DNA from: Mytilus edulis
Lineage: Eukaryota; Mollusca; Bivalvia; Mytilida; Mytilidae
Direction: 5' to 3'
Length of the DNA: 64,000 bases
Assembly (NCBI RefSeq): GCF_963676685.1
Contig: NC_092347.1
Span: forward strand, 91,942,966 to 92,006,965
Both the position numbers and the translations under genes were made by a program. The notes beneath the pieces were generated by a model. The model searched no databases, was not told the origin of the DNA, and saw only the letters and a program-made list of their open reading frames with translations. Shown here in pieces: positions 11,590 through 22,800 of the stretch (position 1 is its first letter; each line of letters opens with the position of its first letter).

Positions 11590-12330
11590 TGAAAAAGGCT
11601 GAAATTTTCAGATAGATACCAATGATAATACACCAAACAAAAATACAGTGAAGACGTGGACAGGAACTTATACATCCACACAACAGTAAGACACTAAGTA
11701 TGAATGACACTAATAAAAAGAAAAAAGGAAAACTAATGAATTGCCAACACAAACTCCACCAACATTTGAGAATGATTTCAATCATTTAGGTTTGAAATTA
11801 CCAACCTCATCATCACAGGGTCAGCATATACGATCTTCAGTAATGCAAATGCTCTAAAATGCCAGGTGCTAGACAGACTACTAAAGGTCTGCCATGTATG
11901 CGAAATTTACTGAAATAACAACAACGTGACTAACATGTGACTAACATGTACAAAGAACACCAGATGATATTCTTGACTTTAGACACGCATACCATCCTGA
12001 GTCGAAGTAAATCCAGTTTTTCTGTAAACAAATTGCCATATTTGTAATCTCTGCTTGTGGAAAATTAAATTCTACAGAGAATAAAAGGATAAATCAGTTA
12101 AAAAGAAACGCTTAAATCAATAATGTCCATATAACAAAAGACAAAAAAAATCACAATGATACAACAATAACAAATATCACAGTGAGAAAGAAAGATCGTA
12201 GTTTCTGAAATATTGACAAAAGTACATAGAAATAATGTTGTCTTTTGATACATTTTTTTTAATTTCTTGACTCAGTTACAATAGAGTTTTACGTCTATGA
12301 TAAATTCATTCATAATCTTTTTGTTTAGAC
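11590..12330. other. intergenic, nothing recognised
   Basis: AT-rich. Short open frames on both strands have no recognisable features. Confidence 0.4.
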
Positions 12331-12479
12331 TGACGGGTATTTAGAGACCTCGATATATGTCTATTGTTATGTTGCAGATTTTTTTATATATACTGACGTC
12401 TCAATGTCTTAATTTAATATACCATTCAGTTTCTGTCTCATTGATTTTTATTCCATATGTTGTTTTATGTTCTCTTGTT

Positions 12480-12965
12480 CTTTGCTCCCACTCAACAGGT
12501 TATTTAAGTACCTTTTAGAATGTTTATTAATGGGGTAGAAATTACTGTGTTTGTTTTTATAATGATTAAGATTATAACATAATGTTGACTGCTGTACCCC
12601 TATTTTTTACATTTTTTTTTACCTACTAGTATTATGTCTGATTGCTTTGTTCACATACTGTTTACAATGAAATATTATGCAACTGTCGTACAAGTGAGAA
12701 GTTTAGCTTGTATAAAACCAGGTTGAATCTACCATTTTCTACATCAGGAAATGTCTGTACCAATTCAGGAATATGGAAGTTGTTATTTCATTTGTTTGAT
12801 GTGTTTGAGCTTTTGAGTTGATGTCCATATAAAATGGTAATTCATGTGAACACAAAAACGCTAAGCACTGAGCTAGTGATACCTTTTGAAAGGGATTTTT
12901 CACACGCAGTTTAATCGAACCAGTGGTTGTAAATAAACTCATTACAGATACCAGGATTAAAACTA
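12480..12965 (+). repeat. 3'-tail repeat of a mussel retroelement (copy 2)
   Basis: Shares 'ttgactgctgtacccctatttt', 'tgtataaaaccaggttgaatc', 'atttctacatcaggaaatg' and 'ttgatgtgtttgagcttttg' with 3440-4125 and 15440-15735. At its right side it abuts a reversed piece of the GCGCGTCTGGCG family (12918-12965). Confidence 0.6.
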
Positions 12966-13546
12966 TCTATTCAATAAAGGCAACAGTAGTATACCGCTGT
13001 TCGACAGTCATAAATCGATTGAGAAAAACCAAACCCGGGTTACAAACTAAAACCGAGGGAATCACATCAACTATAAGAGAGAAACAACGAAACAACAGAA
13101 ACCCTAAAGTGCAACAAAATTCCAAACGAAAATTAACGCACACAGAAACGAACTATAAGATAACAACTGATATTTTCCTGACTTTATACAGGACATTGTT
13201 TTTTTTAACCTGGTTTTGTGGCAAACCAAACTTCGCGCTTTTATGGTAATATTAAATAAACACTAAAATGACAACATTACATGACAGGACTACAGTACAA
13301 ATAAATGCAAGAACATTAAGTACAGAGAAATACATAAATAAACAATACAATAGTACATTTCGACATGGTTCTAGACGTTATCAAAGGTACCAGACTTAGA
13401 ATTTAATACGTCAGACGCGCGTTTCATCTAGATATGACTCATCGGTGACGCTCAGATCAAAATAGTCAGAAAGCCAAGCAAGTATAAAGTTTAAGAGCAT
13501 TGATGACTGAAAATTCCAAAAAAGTTGTGCCAAAATTAGTTCTATC

Positions 13547-14075
13547 AAAACATTTGATTTTTCAACCCTGTATACCACCATTCCCCGTGTGAAATTGAAA
13601 AATCGTCTAAAAGAAATAATCCACATTGCCTTTTAACATAAAATGGTAGCATACTTTTCTGATTGGGTTCCATTAATATATCCCCCAGAACTAGAAATTA
13701 AAGAAACAACAGACACGGTTTCCGCCGCCTCATTTTTAGACTTATATCTCGAATTTGACTTACACAGTCATCTCAGTACCAGAATCTTTTACAAACGAGA
13801 CGATTTTAATTTTGAAATTATAAATTTCCCCCACCTTAGTAGCAATATACCAACTTCACCTGCATATGGAATATATATTTCCCAACTTATTCGATATTCA
13901 AGAGCTTGCAGCTCCTACTCAGACTTTGTAAAACGTCATCAGTGTCTGAGTAGAAGGTTGATGAACCAGGGCTATGTCAAAGAACGTCTCGTCCTTTTTC
14001 GGAAGGTACCAAGACCTCGTTGATAAATATTATGTATCAACTTCACAAATAATCAGTGACATGATGGTTTTAATG
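13547..14075 (+). pseudogene. reverse-transcriptase relic of a retroelement (Penelope-like type RT suspected)
   Basis: Two blocks of one RT. Block A (13547-13636) reads KTFDFSTLYTTIP and ends in a stop after HIAF. Block B (13643-14023) reads YPPELEIKETTDT, SASFLDLYLEFDLHSHL, IYISQLIRYSRACSSYSDF and RHQCLSRRLMNQGYVKERL. After LVLF the frame shifts: the next frame continues FGRYQDLVDKYYVSTSQII. The catalytic segment (YIDD box), which related proteins carry between the two blocks, is absent. The copy is therefore dead by internal deletion, a stop and a frameshift. 'LYTTIP' and the C-terminal blocks are those of a very common marine-invertebrate RT family; the Penelope-like label is from memory and uncertain. 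Its non-coding tail (14698-15735) is separated from it by a MITE. Confidence 0.75.
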
Positions 14076-14079
14076 TATA

Positions 14080-14692
14080 ACGTAAGGGTACCCAAATTGC
14101 ACCTATTTAGAAAAAATAGCAACGGAAATCTTACAAGATTTCCTAGAGACTAAACAATTGTATTTTTTATGATTTGATACTATGCACGTCTTTCAACATA
14201 GGTAAACATATTTAGATATACACAAAACGTGCACAGTATTTATCAACAGATGGACTGTTTACTGAAAAAGCAAAATGTACGAAAACGTCACCATGCGACG
14301 TCATCAAAACGTCATCTTTTTAAAATTAGCAAATACAATATATTATAAGTATCCATTTCGTAAAATATGAAAAGTAAGCATGGACTAATATCCAATTGTT
14401 CAAAATATTTGAAGAAATTAAACAAAAGCTCGGTTATTAGACTTTTGACGATGTGAATTTAAGCATGGATGCAATTTGGGTACTACTCATTACAGAATCA
14501 TGGATAGTTTGGAGGTTGATTTAAACCCATTTTTGTATGACTCAATATGGATTCAAAATTAAATCGGTGTACCTATACAATAAAGAAGGGTAGGGCTACA
14601 AAATAAACACAGTATGGACATTTTTTTCTTGATCATAAAAAAACGTAGGTGAAAAAACTGTCAAAATAGGTGCAATTTGGGTACCGTCACGT
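14080..14692. mobile_element. 613-bp TIR transposon inserted in the retroelement
   Basis: The left end ACGTAAGGGTACCCAAATTG..CACCTATT and the right end AATAGGTGCAATTTGGGTAC..CGTCACGT are inverted copies (about 28 bp). Each is flanked by TA (14078-14079 and 14693-14694), consistent with a TA target duplication. There is no transposase frame, so the element is non-autonomous. A diverged, truncated relative lies reversed at 41351-41795. It splits the RT relic from its 3' tail, so it inserted after the retroelement. Confidence 0.7.
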
Positions 14693-14697
14693 TAGAT

Positions 14698-15735
14698 TCT
14701 GTGTACTGATGTTATTTATCATCTTAACAACGTGTTATATTGTTCTTGCATTTGTCTTTGATCTATTATTAATATTACTTTTACTGTTGGATTGTTTTAT
14801 GTGATATCCATTTAACGTAGCTCGGTACTTAAACATCCCGTCAATGTGTTTGTATTATCTTTTATTTTTTGCTGGTGTGTTTTGTATATGCGACTTTTTA
14901 TGTTTCTTTGGTTCTTATAACTTGACTCTGTAATTTAAAAGATCCCGTCAGTATGATATTGTTTTATTATAGGTCATTATGATATAGTTCTATTATGAAT
15001 TATAAAATAAGTTGAACCACAAACGTCAAAATTATTCAATCGCGTAGTGGATAAATCTATCAAGTTTTAGATTTTTAAATAGGACTGTATTTACAGTTTT
15101 TTACACTTTTCCAAGGGATTTTCCAACTGAAGTGGTTCAACTGGCAAAGGTGGAAAATACAGAATAGGTAACAGGTAACAGTGAAATGAAACATTTGTGG
15201 ATTCTTATAAATTCTATATAACTTTTGGACTATTTTAAATAACGGTCTATTTCTGAAATTACTTATGACATACTTTTGATTGTTTAACCCTGTATGCCAA
15301 TATTGCCCATGTGAAATTTTAAAATTGCTTGTATGTACATTGAACGACAAATTTATGTGACTTAGTATACAATTTTCTGACGTCAGACACGCGAATCAAT
15401 GAATGTGTTTGTAGATAGATGTTTTTGTGTTCCTTTTAATATTGTTACACAATGATGACTGATGTACCCATATTTTATTATGCGTGTTTAGTTCAGGCAT
15501 CATTGTAAATATAATTGAATTTGATAAGACTGGCATCAAAGGGAGAGGTTTAGTGCTATAAAACCAGTTTTAATCCTACATTTTCTACATTTGAAAATGC
15601 CTGTATCAATTCGGGAATATGACAGTTCTTGTCCATTCGTTTTTTATGTGTTTTGTCATTTGATTTTGCCATGTGATTATGGACTTTCCGATTAGATTTC
15701 CCTCGGAGTTCAGTATTTTGGTAATTTAACTTTTT
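14698..15735 (+). repeat. 3' non-coding tail of the retroelement (copy 3)
   Basis: It continues the element interrupted by the MITE: 'gtagctcggtacttaaacatcccgtc', 'acttgactctgtaatttaaa', 'gatgactgatgtacccatatttt', 'aatataattgaatttgataag', 'ataaaaccagttttaatcc' and 'ccctcggagttcagtattttg'. The same order occurs at 3440-4125 and 12480-12830. A second RT-like trace (TLYANIAHVKF, 15281-15330) is embedded here. Confidence 0.6.
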
Positions 15736-15739
15736 TCAT

Positions 15740-16560
15740 GTTGAACAGAACATTTATATATCAAGTACCTTTTATATTTTGCAGATTCTATGCCGTGTCG
15801 TTACTTGTTTTTTTGCATTTCAGTCCTTCTTTCCACACAGCTCATGACGTCACAACAATAAAGCCGCTGTAGGTGTATTGATTAACATTCCAATCTGGGA
15901 GAGTATGGTCACCTATCATTTGAAATTGTGCTTAGGGCTAACTAACTTTATTAAAGAGAGTACTTGAAGTTTGGTAGTGCCTTTTTGTATTGTGCACATT
16001 ACGATGGAACATCTTTCATTTGATTTTTTAGTTTGTTCTTAGTGATTTCACACCAGTCCATTGTTAGTGGAATTGAGCCCCAACACCGTTATAAATCCCA
16101 TCCACATTGTTTGTGCGCCTGTTCGAGTCAGTATTCTGTTATCCAGTGTATGGCATTGGCTCTTGTATTCCTTTCTGCCATATGTGTAGCTGTAGTGAAC
16201 ATTTATCATACTAAGGCTTTTATAGCTTACTATACAGTTTTAGTTTTTCTCATTGCTGAAGACCTGTAATTGTGTTTCATTGACCATGGTCCTACAAAAA
16301 GATATTCAAATCTGATCCAGGACATTCCCTTTCCAATGAAATGATATGATGTGAAAAGATAAACAGCAGTGAACTACGAAAACAAGCCAAATTGTAACTG
16401 ACAATATGGTGTTGACTTAAGTTTAAAATTCTGAAGTTCAAAGTATATCAAAATTGAATTGTTGTTTGCTTAACATTCAGTCACATCTATTAGTGTAACA
16501 AGTAACATGGATTTCCTTATTCCACAAATCTACTGGCTGGTTATATAAACAAGACGATGA
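15740..16560 (+). repeat. dispersed repeat and unassigned sequence
   Basis: 16030-16300 ('cattggctcttgtattcctttctgcc', 'aaggcttttatagcttactatac', 'tgctgaagacctg') resembles the upstream part of the repeat at 57330-57460. The rest is unassigned. A short open frame at 16033-16269 belongs to the repeat. Confidence 0.45.
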
Positions 16561-16699
16561 CCTCGGCAATAAATGAGCTTTAATGAAAGATAGAGAATAG
16601 GAACATTACCAAGCATGGTACTGAAGGGTCCGTATTCTAGTGAGACAAATAGATGAACTCATATGGTCTTTAAAGGTACATGTTCATCTCTGTTAACTA

Positions 16700-19600
16700 A
16701 TCATAAAACTAAATGTTATTTACAGTTTTTTATTTGATGCAGTTAACAAAACTTTAACATGGAACAATTCTTTACAAAAGTTAACAATTCTTCATACAAC
16801 CTACTTATTCTGAAAGACTTGTGGATTTACAGCTTTACCCGCTTAACTTTATGTACAATCTGACCATGATTTCAAGAAAACTTCTTTGGTTTGCATCAAC
16901 TTCGTCAAACTTTTTATAGAAATCATGGCCAGTTTCTTAAGATTCTGTACTTTTCAAATACATCTTTTTTAAGACTATTCCATAAAACAATTTTAAAATT
17001 ATAACTTTTAATATCAAAATTTTAAAAATTCCATTTTTCATAAAACAAGAGATTTCTTAGATCTTAGAGTATTCAGTGTATGTTGAATTATAGTACAAAT
17101 TGTTTTATTGACATTTATCATAGAAATTGTGATATTATTAAGACTTAAAGTTACCAATTTTATGAAATAGTCTTTGACATACAATGTATCATTACTACAA
17201 ATAAATATTGCAAAAATATTAGTGTAATAAGCTAATTGTATATATACATGATCCAAGCAAATGTGTTTAATGTTTATTCTTGATTTGTAAAAGGCAATCA
17301 TTCTGTGCCGTACATAATTATTCTAAGATGTCATCACAAAATCTAAGTTAAACACTTCAATCTACACACATTCCTTCTCCTGTCCTTTACTTTATCTCCA
17401 TATGGGTGACATGACAATATTCTAATATATACAGTAATGCAATATTTGCAAGTCTGACTAGGTGTTCTAATTATCTGTAGTGCAATATTTACAAAAAATA
17501 AATGAAAACTTGTATAGCTTCCACTTTAAAAAAAAAACTGATTTAACCACAAACAATTGGTCAGTAAATATATAACAGGTTACCAAAGTGATAAATACAA
17601 AACAAACTTGTTCGACTTGTAACCAATTGAAAAATAACTTAACCACCAGTCTTAGAATGACCAACATGACCGTTGAAAACCAGTTAATAACCATTATTAG
17701 TTGTGTAGATGAGAATACTAAAGTAAATAGATAATTGTTCATGTAATAAATGCTTCACATGTCTTTACATTGATCAATTACTGTTCAAATAATTCATTTT
17801 TCTCATACTAAGGAAGATAGATTGTAATTTTATAGATATGTACTGAAAATGATAAAGAAAATAATTTGCAGTAAAACTACACAGGAAATGTTTCACAAAG
17901 TAGATTTTTTGTATGGCCTTTGCAATTTTGAACGAATCTACAATTTTGTAGTTGTATTATACAGTATTAACAATACTTAAATAAGTCCAATACATAACAC
18001 AACAGCATCAAATTTAATGACTACATACTAACCTTAATGAGCCATAGTAGTTCTTAATAATAATATAACTTAAGTAAAGTGCTGCCATCTCGTGCTATGA
18101 TAAACCATGGTGGATCAATTATATCAAATGAATCACTTAAAAACTGCATGGAAGATTTCTAATAATTTTGGTTCGGAGGAAATGATAACATCTTGACTCT
18201 TTTGGGTCAATTTGTTTAAAGTTACAGATATAGGCAAGCTCTCATATAAATGGGGTCTTTTTTTTTATAATTCCAAAAGTAGTTTCTACTAAAACTAAGT
18301 GTTAAACATTCAAAATAATACAATTAAAATCCTATACATTTTTAGATTTGGGTATAAATAGAGATGACAACACAGCATATAAAAAAGCAAAAATACAACA
18401 AATTCTAACAGAGATACATGATATATCTGCTGATAGATATTCAGCATCAATAACTATAGGGTTAAACTTAAGCCTAACAATAATATAAGCGCTATTTTCT
18501 ATCAAAGCAGTTATTGATATACTATATACAACATGTAAAAACACACAATTCTATCTACTATGGCACTATATTAAAATATATAAAATACACTTCTACACGT
18601 AATTCCCTAAGATTAACATTGGTTACACTAACATCTGGTGAATTTTAAGAATGCCTTGTCCTGATACCTAAGTACCAAATGTATATACAGAATGTGTTCA
18701 GAAATTTCAAATAAAATATATTCACATTCTAATAATACGGGTGTGAATGTGAACTTAAATTACAATCAATATTTGTCGAAACTGTAGATTCTATTATTTT
18801 GTGGGTACCAATTTTTGTGGTTTTTATTTAACAAATTTTCAAAAATATAACCAACTGAAAAACTTATTTGTGGAACCATTAAATTCATGGTTTACTTTTA
18901 CCCACAAAATCAACAACAAAAAAATCCTAGTGACTAATAATAGTGTTTCAAAAATAAATGTTAGCAGTAGGGTAACCAATTCCTAAAAATAAATAATTCA
19001 ATCAATAAATAAACAACAACAACAACAACAAATAAAATGGACTCTGATTACATCTACGGTGTATAATACATGAGGATTTCAAAAGATTACAGTGACATAA
19101 AAAATAAACTAACATACTTCTATTGTTTAATTTTATGAATTAATAAAACTGGAAAGACTGTCAAAACTTTTTTTCTACAAATTTTGAACTTTCCACATAT
19201 TTACAAGTGATGTGATATCTTACAATGAAATACTAACAATTCTAATGTTTGACTAGCAAATAAATGATGGATTACTAAACTTTTTTGTATTTACATGTGA
19301 AATTTTTGACTAGTAAAATCATAAAACTGACGATTTATAAACATTTTAAAGCCATAACTGCATACATTTTTTTCTTTAAATCATGTTATAGGCCAAAGAA
19401 AAAAAAAGACACTATTTTTCTTAATCAAGTGACAAAATAAACATTAAACTTTATTGCATTAAATTTTTTAATCAACAAATTACAAGTTTTTCAGATTTGT
19501 TTTTCAAAATGAGCAAATGAAATATTTACATAAAATCACACTAGTCTAAATATGTACTATTTACACAATTTTCCCTTGTTTGAATACAATAACAATGTAT

Positions 19601-19891
19601 ATACAGTGATATACACATAAAATGTACCATTATATACAAAACATAAGCAATTATACATTCTCTGCAACAATGTCAACAGTTTGAGCATTCAAAGAAAAAC
19701 AACAAAACATTTTTTTTTGCATTGTCTGCACCAATATTGTAATTTGAAGTCAACATGAAGATACACACCCATTAGTAGTAATTGTCAGAATCACAAAGTT
19801 AACACTAAAGGCTAGATCCAAGATAACAACAATTTTTGAACAGTCATCACAGTGTTTGGAACTATAGTCTATTTAGTTTATAATGTCAAGT
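16700..19891 (-). other. probable long 3' UTR of the CREBRF gene
   Basis: About 3.2 kb directly after the CREBRF stop (19892-19894), markedly AT-rich and free of the mussel repeats that fill the flanks, as expected for a retained transcript region. Candidate AATAAA signals on the minus strand include 16729-16734, after which repeats resume. Open frames in it are short and featureless. The true 3' end is unknown. A (CAA)n tract lies at 19013-19030. Confidence 0.4.
16729..16734 (-). terminator. candidate distal poly(A) signal of CREBRF
   Basis: AATAAA on the minus strand at the left limit of the repeat-free block downstream of CREBRF. Other AATAAA hexamers occur closer to the stop, so this one is only a candidate. 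Confidence 0.25.
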
Positions 19892-22800
19892 CTATGATTG
19901 ATCTAGACCACCTGTAGGATCCCCTTCCTCTACTTTACAGAGCACTCGGTTTACAAACTCTGATGTATCACCAGCCACTTTGTATGCTGAAAAGATAAGA
20001 ATAGAATGATTTAATGCAAATTCAAATTTCTGATGATAGAAAATAATTGTTCTGATTTTTATATTTTTTGAAAGACTTCCGTAAAAATCTGACACAATTA
20101 GATCTTATTTAAGAAATTGACTATGGTATAATTGGGATTTGCATCTTATCAAATTTTCACTACATTAGAAAAGAGTTCCTGTTTAAAATCAAATCAGTTT
20201 AAATAAGAACTGAATATTTTAAACATGTTATAATTGCACCTATTTCAAATAAATCACGCAAATGTATTATGAACTTACTGTAAGCCTTTTCTGCTGTTTT
20301 TTCTAAGTACTGTGTCATTTGAAGGTCATCTGTGCCTTCTTGTTTGACTATTTTCCTTTCTGGTAGAGTTTTCTGAAGGACTTGTGTAAATTTCTGCTTC
20401 ATATCTTGTGTAAGTTGTAGCAGCTGCTTATGTTCCATGTCTAAGCCATGTAACTTGATTTTGTAAGCTTCATGCTGGGCCTTTTTCTTTAGACGACAAG
20501 CTCTGGAAGAAAAGAAAAGAAGGTAAATTCACATCATATAATTTGTTAGCAACCCACTGGTAAAATAATGTATTCATTACATACACAAAATAACATTTCA
20601 CTGTGGACAACAATGGTGGAGTTGGACGTCTTTTCATCATATTTTGTTTTTGCAATGGTGTTGCTAGTTTCTCTCCAACGCATGAGCTTTGAATGCCCTA
20701 TTTTTATCTTCTTTAATGCAGTATATTATCTAAATGAGTCAATGGTACTTATTTCTAAACTTGTACTGGGGAAACAATCAACTGTAAGAAATGTTCTTTC
20801 TTATTTAAGTGAGCATCACTGAACATGCTGACTAGACATGAATTGTTATAATGTGCATCTGGTGCTACACTGTGCATTGTAGTTGGAGCTGTCTGTGTTC
20901 TTTATATGAAATGTTATATTTCAATCATTTGACAATTGAGTTAATTAAATAAATATACTCCAGATATGAATAATTAAAATTTCATCATGAAATATGAATA
21001 TATTCATCTAAGTGGGGTACAGTATAACTTTTAGTAATACATTTTTATTTGTCATGGCCGACTAAAAAAAAGTTTACTTTAATTTGATGAGTTCTCATTG
21101 TATGCCTTTGGGGTTTTATAATTTTTGGTTTTTATTTTTTGTCTTTTTCTTTTACACACTTACCATATCATGATGTTACATTTTCTTCTTCAAACAGGAG
21201 GTAATGTTCGTAAACGAGCATATTAACATGTAGCTATAGAAATCCTTGAAAGGGATTAGATTGGAACTATGTATGCATAATGTACTATTAGATTGGAAAT
21301 ATTAAAAGGTCCCATACTTTTTTTTAAGCTTTGTTTTTCTTCCTAATTTTTACATGCATAAAGTGTAGAATTGCAGAGATTAAATCAGTATTCACCAAAT
21401 TATATTTGAATTATATTATACAGACTGGCAGAGATTACCAGCAAGTGAACACACATAAATAAGTAAATTTTTACAGTATTCTCTCCCTTTATATTTAAAA
21501 CAAATTTTTCTCATAAAAATAAATTTGATTAGATTCTGCAACTTACCTGGAAGCCAACTTGTTTTTCTCTTTTTTGGACTTATTCCGACTTGAGACTGGC
21601 ATTTCACTCAATGGAATAAAAGAGTCTATTTGTTTGTTTAACTTATTAATTTGCTGTCCAATCTGATAAAGTTTCTTTGGATTCGGAGAGACATCAGTTC
21701 CATCTCCTCTGCGAGCTTTACCGCCATGACGTATTGTCGTTCCTGCAACATTTTTACTTGCCACAGGATCAAATACTGGATCTTCAAAATCCTTTACAAC
21801 ATGTGGATCATCTTGTTCTAATTGTTCAAAACTAACACGGGCACCTTTAGGTCCTTTTGATTGTAAATTATATTGCCAGAAATACTGTCGAGACTTTCTC
21901 TGTGAGCTGTCGGTTTCATGTTTATATGACCATGAATCTTGACTGTTGTCATCATGGTCATCATAATCAGAATCTACAAAAACAAAGAATACGATACATT
22001 AGATTTTTATATTCACTTTCAAGAACCAAATTTCCTGCAAAAACGTATGGTGCTATGATCATGATGATTGACACTAATGCAGGTATAAAGGACAAGAACA
22101 TGTATATATGGTTCTATTTCATGGCTTAGCTATTTTAAGAGAACACAATCAAAATGAGTGTATGGATATTATTTTTGGAACTGTAATTTACTTAGAATCA
22201 TAATAATGTGATATGAATACTTGTAAGTAATGTTTGGTAAAATTCTAATAAAGTGTACTGGGTAAAATCAAATATCAAATTAAGCTTTTGGTGTTTTTTG
22301 GTGTAAATTCAATCAAAGTTTGATGTTTACAAATAATACATATAATATACATGTATGATTGAGTATCTAAATTTTCCATTTATACACACCAACAACAACC
22401 AATGTATATTTATTTACCTGAGTCATGAGATTCACGATCACTTTCCATGTCCGATTCATCATTGGATGTTACAACAGACTTGTAAGAGTCTAACAAAAGA
22501 ATAATAATCAACTGTTACCGCTAGGAATTTGTAGTTATAACATGCTTTATATTCATTCATATGCATGTACATGTATACATGTATGTGTACATGCACATTA
22601 GATCAGATCAGGAATTTAAAAAAATGTCACCCACTTTTCTTTCATTTTTTTACCAATAAACATCAATATGTTACTAAGTGTACGTGTTCTACTGCATGTC
22701 TAATATCTTTAAAGATATAAACAATTATGCTCCAATTTTTTTTAGTAAATGTATAATGGTCACATAAACATAAAGTACGTATTTTTAAAATGTCTTTTCT

